Of a DNA stretch of 64,000 bases, positions 58,971 through 64,000 are shown piece after piece (the stretch's first letter is position 1; every line of letters starts with the position of its first letter). The notes under the pieces were generated by a model, which had not been told where the DNA came from, searched no databases, and saw only the letters and a program-made list of their open reading frames with translations. The translations under genes were made by a program, and so were the position numbers. Origin of the DNA: Salticus scenicus (Eukaryota > Arthropoda > Arachnida > Araneae > Salticidae); contig OZ005650.1 of NCBI GenBank assembly GCA_963930645.1, forward strand, positions 64,670,718-64,734,717, in the 5' to 3' direction.

Positions 58971-59900
58971 AAAATTGCACTAAACTGCATAATAAAATAA
59001 AAGTTGGGGTTCGAGAAATAAAATGTATAAGAAGTAGAGATCCCATATCTAAATCTTCTTAGCGTTACACTTTTTCATGTTAAAAAGTAAAAAATATTTA
59101 GATTTTTGTTTTGATCATGCTTTAAAAGATTCGTACAAGAAAATGGTATCTTTTCTGAAAGAAAGGATGTGCTTAATTCCTAAAACTAAACAATTTTTTG
59201 CAGTTATATTTTTAAAAACTTTTCCATTTTGTCTGCTACAAAATAAGGGATCAAGGAATTTAATATCGTAAAAATGGTGAGACTCTTCTGCTTGTGAAAA
59301 TTAAGCCCCGTTTTAAATTGAAACACTTTTACTCCTATGCGTGAAAATACTGTTGTTTTGAAAAGCGTTATATTTTAAATGCACAGAGAATAAATCCCTT
59401 AATCTAAAATTTTACGGACACCTTCCCTTTCCCTTTTTTTGTTGTTGTTTCTAACAAAATTGAAATATCTCCTGCGTTACGAATTCAAGAAGCCAGGTTG
59501 CCGCACTGTTGTGTTTTATCGCATTATCTCTTAAATAAATTTTTCTTCCTAAACTTTTTTTTTTTTTTTTACATTTAAATATTTTAGAAGATTAAAATGA
59601 TTTGCCTCAGTATAGCGTTTACTCTGTAAATATGATCTCAGTTTCAGAGTTATTTTAACTTTTTTACCCTTAAAAAAAATATTTTTTGAGGATATATTTG
59701 AATACATTTTTTAAGTTTATTAGGAGGTTTTCATTTTGTGTCTTTTATAATTTATCTTAAAATGGAAAACAGATCTGTCTGTTCGCAATGCTGAAATTAT
59801 ACCTAGGAGGAAGGATTTTATTTGTTTATCCCTCTATTGGGGGGGGGGGGGGGGCGGACTATTGTTGCTGTTTTTCAATTCATCTTGTCTTTTCCGCTTT
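58971..59900. other. AT-rich DNA before the gap, no gene seen
   Basis: The 64-codon frame at 59077-59271 (K/F-rich) has no recognisable motif. A G run lies at about 59838-59853, adjacent to the assembly gap, and may have caused it. Confidence 0.4.
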
Positions 59901-60100
59901 NNNNNNNNNNNNNNNNNNNNNNNNNNNNNNNNNNNNNNNNNNNNNNNNNNNNNNNNNNNNNNNNNNNNNNNNNNNNNNNNNNNNNNNNNNNNNNNNNNNN
60001 NNNNNNNNNNNNNNNNNNNNNNNNNNNNNNNNNNNNNNNNNNNNNNNNNNNNNNNNNNNNNNNNNNNNNNNNNNNNNNNNNNNNNNNNNNNNNNNNNNNN
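59901..60100. other. Assembly gap (200 N)
   Basis: Exactly 200 unknown bases. The round size suggests a placeholder of unknown true length. Frames crossing it are meaningless. Confidence 1.
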
Positions 60101-60461
60101 CGTAAAAACTGTTTTACATAAAAAACAGGAAATTTGGCAGTTTTGTACAGAAATGTGTGATAAACATGGCACAAATCGTTTACGTATCAAAGCATTATTT
60201 TAGGTGATATTTTATGTTGAAGTAAGGCAAAACATTTCAATTATAGAAGTTTTTTATAGACTCAAAAACTATTCATGGCATATCAAATTTTACTAAAATA
60301 TACCTCAACTGATTATGGTGTGCAGTAAGTAAAAATTTTGGACAGGGACAAATTTTTATATTTATTTTTTTATTTTACGTTTCATCTTTTAAGCGAATTT
60401 TGCGTTTTTTTTTTTTTTTTTTTCCCGATATTTTTCTTTGAGTTGCAACTTCAAGTAGATG

Positions 60462-60492
60462 CACACACACGCACACACACACACACACACAC
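60462..60492. repeat. (AC)n microsatellite
   Basis: CACACACAC units interrupted by single G bases, followed by an A run. Confidence 0.95.
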
Positions 60493-60639
60493 GCATACAA
60501 AAAAAAAAAAATACGTGTGGCACTCGAGGACTGCCGCGGTAAAGCTATTGCATAGCATTTTTTATCAACTTATGCAATTATAATTATTTATTTATTTTAT
60601 TTATGCAGTATTTTTTTCCTTTGATATTAATTCAAGTTT

Positions 60640-62285
60640 TTTCTTTGATATTAAATCAAGTTACACTTTTTGAGCGTGGTGACCGATAGGAAAGCAATTT
60701 TTTTTCTTTTATTGGATAAATGAGAATATATCCGCAATGAGAATATATCAAAAATATCCGCAATCGATTTGTAGGTATCGAAAACCTCGATGTACCAAAT
60801 TTGAATGATCTAACTCTATTTTTTGAGAAAAGGTATTTTAATAGGTTTTTAAAGGCCTGCAAGTCGAATGGGGATATTCAAGTTTTTTCTTTGATATAAT
60901 TTCAAGTTACACTTTTTGAGCGTGGTGACCGATAAGAAAACAAATTTTAATAGAGAAAAGGTATTTAATAGGCTTTGAAGGCCTGCAAGTCGAATGGGGA
61001 TATTCAAGTTTTTTCTTTGATATTAATTCAAGTTACACTTTTTGAGCGTGGTGACCGATAAGAAAGCAAATTTTAATAGAGAAAAGGTATTTAATAGGTT
61101 TTAAAGGCCTGCAAGTCGAATGGGGACATTCAAGTTTTTTCTTTGATATTAATGAATAAGATAACAATAATGATAAGATAACAATAATGATAAGAAAACA
61201 AATTTTAATAGAGAAAAGGTATTTTAATAGGTTTTAAAGGCCTGCAAGTCGAATGGGGATATTCAAGTTTTTTCTTTGATATTAATTCAAGTTACACTTT
61301 TTGAGCGTGGTGACCGATAAGAAAACAGATTTTTTTCTTTTATTGAATAAATGAGAATATATCCGCAATGAGAATATATCAGAAATATCCGCAATCGATT
61401 TGTAGGTATCGAAAACCTCGATGTACCAAATTTGAATGATCTAACTCTATTTTTTGAGAAAAGATATTTTAATAGGTTTTCAAAGGCCTGCAAGTCAAAT
61501 GGGGATATTCAAGTTTTTTCTTTGATATAATTTCAAGTTACACTTTTTGAGCGTGGTGACCGATAAGAAAACAAATTTTAATAGAGAAAAGGTATTTAAT
61601 ATGTTTTAAAGGCCTGCAAGTCGAATGGGGATATTCAAGTTTTTTCTTTGATATTAATTCAAGTTACACTTTTTGAGCGTGGTGACCGATAAGAAAACAA
61701 ATTTTAATAGGAGAAAAGGTATTTTAATAGGTTTTAAAGGCCTGCAAGTCGAATGGGGACATTCAAGTTTTTTCTTTGATATTTATTCAAGTTACACTTT
61801 TTGAGCGTGGTGACCGAGAAGAAAACGAATTTTAATAGAGAAAAGGTATTTTAATAGGTTTTAAAGGCCTGCAAGTCGAATGGGGATATTCAAGTTTTTT
61901 CTTTGATATTAATTCAAGTTACACTTTTTGAGCGTGGTGACCGATAAGAAAACAAATTTTAATAGAGAAAAGGTATTTAATAGGCTTTAAAGGCCTGCAA
62001 GTCGAATGGGGATATTCAAGTTTTTTCTTTGATATTAATTCAAGTTACACTTTTTGAGCGTGGTGACCGATAAGAAAGCAAATTTTAATAGAGAAAAGGT
62101 ATTTAATAGGTTTTAAAGGCCTGCAAGTCGAATGGGGACATTCAAGTTTTTTCTTTGATATTAATGAATAAGATAACAACAATGATAAGATAACAATAAT
62201 GATAAGAAAACAAATTTTAATAGAGAAAAAGTATTTAATAGGTTTCAAAGGCCTGCAAGTCGAATGGAGATATTCAAGTTTTATC
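60640..62285. repeat. Satellite array, ~127-bp monomer with 631-bp higher-order period
   Basis: The landmark GAGCGTGGTGACCGA recurs at 60672, 60918, 61044, 61303, 61549, 61675, 61803, 61930 and 62056, giving monomers of about 126-128 bp and two long (246-bp) variants. The first three landmarks repeat exactly 631 bp later, a higher-order unit. Monomers share TTCAAGTTTTTTCTTTGATA, GTTACACTTTTTGAGCG, AATAGAGAAAAGGTATTTAA and GGCCTGCAAGTCGAATGGGG. The long variant adds ATATCCGCAATGAGAATATA and CGATTTGTAGGTATCGAAAA. Another variant (61150, 62165) replaces part with AAGATAACAATAATGATAAG. The 68-codon minus frames in both long variants are repeat-derived. Confidence 0.97.
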
Positions 62286-62349
62286 TGATCTACTTTATAC
62301 ACAAATTTTACGCGTACAGCTATTCACTGTTGTACATAGATGATAGATA

Positions 62350-62562
62350 CAGTCGGTAACAAAAGTGTCCGAACACTAGCAAAAATTCCTATATAAAAAA
62401 AGTACGCTTTATACAATTTTTCTAAATAAATCCTTGTCGAATCCAGTTCTTAGACTGACTAAGAACAGGATTCGACAAGGATTTTTTTAACAAAACAGTA
62501 TTAAGTGTGCTTTTTTTACACAGGAATTTTTGCTTGTGTTCGGACACTTTTGTTACCGACTG
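62350..62562. mobile_element. Fully palindromic Tc1/mariner-like MITE (213 bp)
   Basis: CAGTCGGTAACAAAAGTGTC at the left is repeated in reverse at the right, with TA on both flanks (62348-62349, 62563-62564). Pairing continues through GCAAAAATTCCT. The centre is a second hairpin: 26-bp arms 62428-62453 and 62459-62484 with one mismatch and loop ACTGA. The whole element can fold as one stem. Confidence 0.95.
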
Positions 62563-62564
62563 TA

Positions 62565-62760
62565 CCTATACACCTATATACTTTCTCAGAAACAGCTGCT
62601 TATGTATTCGTCCGATTTCGGAGCAGCTCGTCTCGATCTGTGCGAGCTTCGTACAGCCGAAGTCTACCGAACTGTGTTAGGTTTTTTTTTCGTTACGGAA
62701 TTTTTCGATTCGGTCGCCGCGCTCAAAGCCCGCGATAAAAGCTATACAATAGCTTAAAAA
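62565..62760. other. CpG-rich patch upstream of the THAP remnant
   Basis: An unusually CpG-rich segment (ATTCGTCCGATTTCGGAGC, GTGCGAGCTTCGTACAGCCG, TTCGGTCGCCGCGCTC) inside AT-rich DNA. Two overlapping plus-strand frames cover it but encode no known domain. It could be a promoter or 5' leader of the THAP-related sequence 160 bp downstream. Confidence 0.35.
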
Positions 62761-62921
62761 AAAAAGCATGCAGCTTTTTATTTTATTTATCCGCGATTGT
62801 AATGAAATGCTCGCCCTCTGGTGGGCTAATGTGAAATTGCAATTAACATGCTTTAATTCGGCTTCCATCAAGCCGCCATTGCTTGCCGATGTTTAGTTTC
62901 ACATATATTTATTGAATAAAA

Positions 62922-63045
62922 ATGAATAAATCCGGTAAAAAAGATAACACATACTGTTGTGTGCTACAGTGTAACTCCAAATGATCAAGAAATCCAGAAT
63001 CAAGCTTCCATTTATTTCCAAATGACAAATTTAAAATTTCAGTTG
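62922..63045 (+). pseudogene. THAP-domain N-terminal fragment with premature stop
   Basis: The frame starts MNKSGKKDNTYCCVLQCNSK, hits TGA at 62982-62984, and reopens as SRNPESSFHLFPND. YCCV-x-x-CNS...SFH-x-FP is the start of a C2CH THAP zinc finger (the two Cys of the first pair and the FP motif are visible); the later C-x35-50-H and AVPTIF parts are missing. THAP domains occur in P-element-type transposases and in cellular DNA-binding proteins. With the in-frame stop and truncation this is a relic, or less likely an exon with a sequencing error. Confidence 0.7.
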
Positions 63046-63579
63046 CTTCGGCTAATGGAAGTAAATAATTAATCAGATGATTTGAAACTAATTCAACTTC
63101 AGTTAAAAATCTACTTCCGATCGAACTTTGAATAAACTGAAATATTTTTTTCCAAAAGCAATCGATTTTCCATGATGTAATGGCGGAGAAATTATAGTAC
63201 GGATATTAAGTAGAATAACAAAAAGAACAATAATAAATACACGTGGCTATTATATTTACTAACAACAAAAGCTGAAAAAGCGCCATCTATCGATCATTAC
63301 AAACGCGGATTGATTGACTTATAAAATATATATTTATATACACGTGAATAATAAAAAAAGTTAAACCTGTGTCATTAAAAATGTCTGATGAAACTGACGT
63401 CATAATATCTTCAGTTTTTTTTTTTTTTTTTGGTTAATTTCAATTTATCAAATGATTTTATATGTTTTATTTTTCTTGATTTTATTATTCGCAAACGAAT
63501 GGGAATGCATTATTTTAGTTTATTTTAAATTAACCGTGTTTCTAATCGATATAATTAAACACAGACAATTAAACGTTAC
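63046..63579. other. AT-rich DNA, no gene seen
   Basis: Contains GCGCCATCTATCGATC near 63280 and a T run near 63416-63432. No continuation of the THAP protein was found in any frame. Confidence 0.4.
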
Positions 63580-63830
63580 TTACATTTCATTAACGGCTGT
63601 GTATAGTAGGATTTGGCCATGTTTTGAAGTTTGTATGGAATTTTGTGCGTTAGTTCTTGAGCTATCTGCCAAAATTTTTGTCCCACACAACATTGATTTG
63701 GCCATTTTCTAGAAATGGCGAAATCGTGTTCCGGTCCTCTCAAAACGTTTAAATCCATCGGAAACGGAAGGTCAACAATTTTTACGAAACCAGCACATCG
63801 ACCCCCTTCTATTGAATATAGGAGAAAGTA
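63580..63830 (-). mobile_element. Helitron-like 5' module, minus strand
   Basis: The right end reversed reads TTTTTACTTTCTCCTATATT and, inward, GGTTTCGTAAAAATTGTTGA and GATTTAAACGTTTTGAGAGG, the same order as in the 40-44 kb copies. The 86- and 60-codon frames crossing it are incidental. Confidence 0.5.
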
Positions 63831-64000
63831 AAAATCTGAGAATAGGTATTTAGTTTAATTGTCACGGAATGTCTCGCATATATTTATAAAACTATTCAGG
63901 AGAAAATATCGTAAATGACGAAGATACTTTTTTATTATATTGGCAAAAATTTCCTTTTTTAAGTTAGCCAATCATCCTACGCATTCGTTTCATCTTTTTG
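63831..64000. other. Window edge, nothing recognised
   Basis: Short AT-rich end of the window. Confidence 0.5.

Noticed and set aside
59788..60203. Frames of up to 118 codons
   Set aside because: They consist mostly of unknown residues from the 200-N gap.
60656..61493. Two nearly identical 68-codon minus frames 631 bp apart
   Set aside because: They are translations of the long satellite monomer and its higher-order copy; no start context or similarity to a protein.
60640..62285. CRISPR-like regular array
   Set aside because: The units are near-identical along their entire length, with no unique spacers, and the genome is eukaryotic.
62505..62757. Two overlapping plus-strand frames in the CpG-rich patch
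   Set aside because: No recognisable protein; they start within a MITE and differ only by frame.

Overview
The window looks like eukaryotic nuclear DNA from an arthropod. It is very AT-rich, gene-poor and crowded with short non-coding transposons and homopolymer runs. The one complete gene encodes a Slimb/beta-TrCP F-box WD40 protein whose length and ungapped WD40 domain fit invertebrate orthologues. A chelicerate such as a spider is my best guess, but this is inference; nothing in the window fixes the species. One 200-base run of Ns marks an assembly gap.

Layout: 1-12.9 kb is AT-rich intergenic DNA or distal 3' region holding terminal-inverted-repeat (TIR) elements: a piggyBac-like MITE, two copies of one hAT MITE family, a mariner deletion derivative that still carries the transposase C-terminus, and other MITEs. 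At 12.9-14.4 kb lies the intact, intronless slimb/beta-TrCP reading frame on the minus strand. About 1.1 kb upstream and divergent from it, a probable 5' coding exon (50 codons, unrecognised protein) starts on the plus strand at 15,575. No further convincing exon of that gene appears in the remaining 48 kb, so the rest is either a very long intron or intergenic DNA. From 16.7 to 24 kb there are a hAT MITE with a perfect 8-bp duplication, two tRNA-derived SINE copies and further MITEs.

From 25 to 44 kb Helitron-like DNA dominates. Two families share a similar 5' module and can be told apart by their CTAG-terminated 3' ends. One family has internal ~165-bp repeats and in one copy a ~150-bp minisatellite. 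The other forms an almost head-to-tail array of three ~1.2-1.3 kb copies, each with two GC-palindrome modules. A striking ~290-bp near-perfect hairpin at 27.4-27.7 kb carries hammerhead-ribozyme-like motifs in opposite orientations and is flanked by a 13-bp direct repeat, suggesting a Penelope-like origin. pogo/Tigger-like TA-flanked elements lie at 36-38 kb.

From 44 to 64 kb there are tRNA-like segments, a composite piggyBac-like element, a hAT element, a 550-bp foldback with two opposed transposase C-terminal fragments, the assembly gap, a ~127-bp satellite array with a 631-bp higher-order period, a 213-bp fully palindromic Tc1/mariner-like element and a THAP-domain pseudogene fragment.

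Biologically, the only clear cellular function is ubiquitin-ligase substrate recognition (SCF-beta-TrCP). Everything else is a stratified record of class II, Helitron and SINE insertions, several dated relative to each other by nesting or by paralogous empty sites. No coding system beyond these could be supported.
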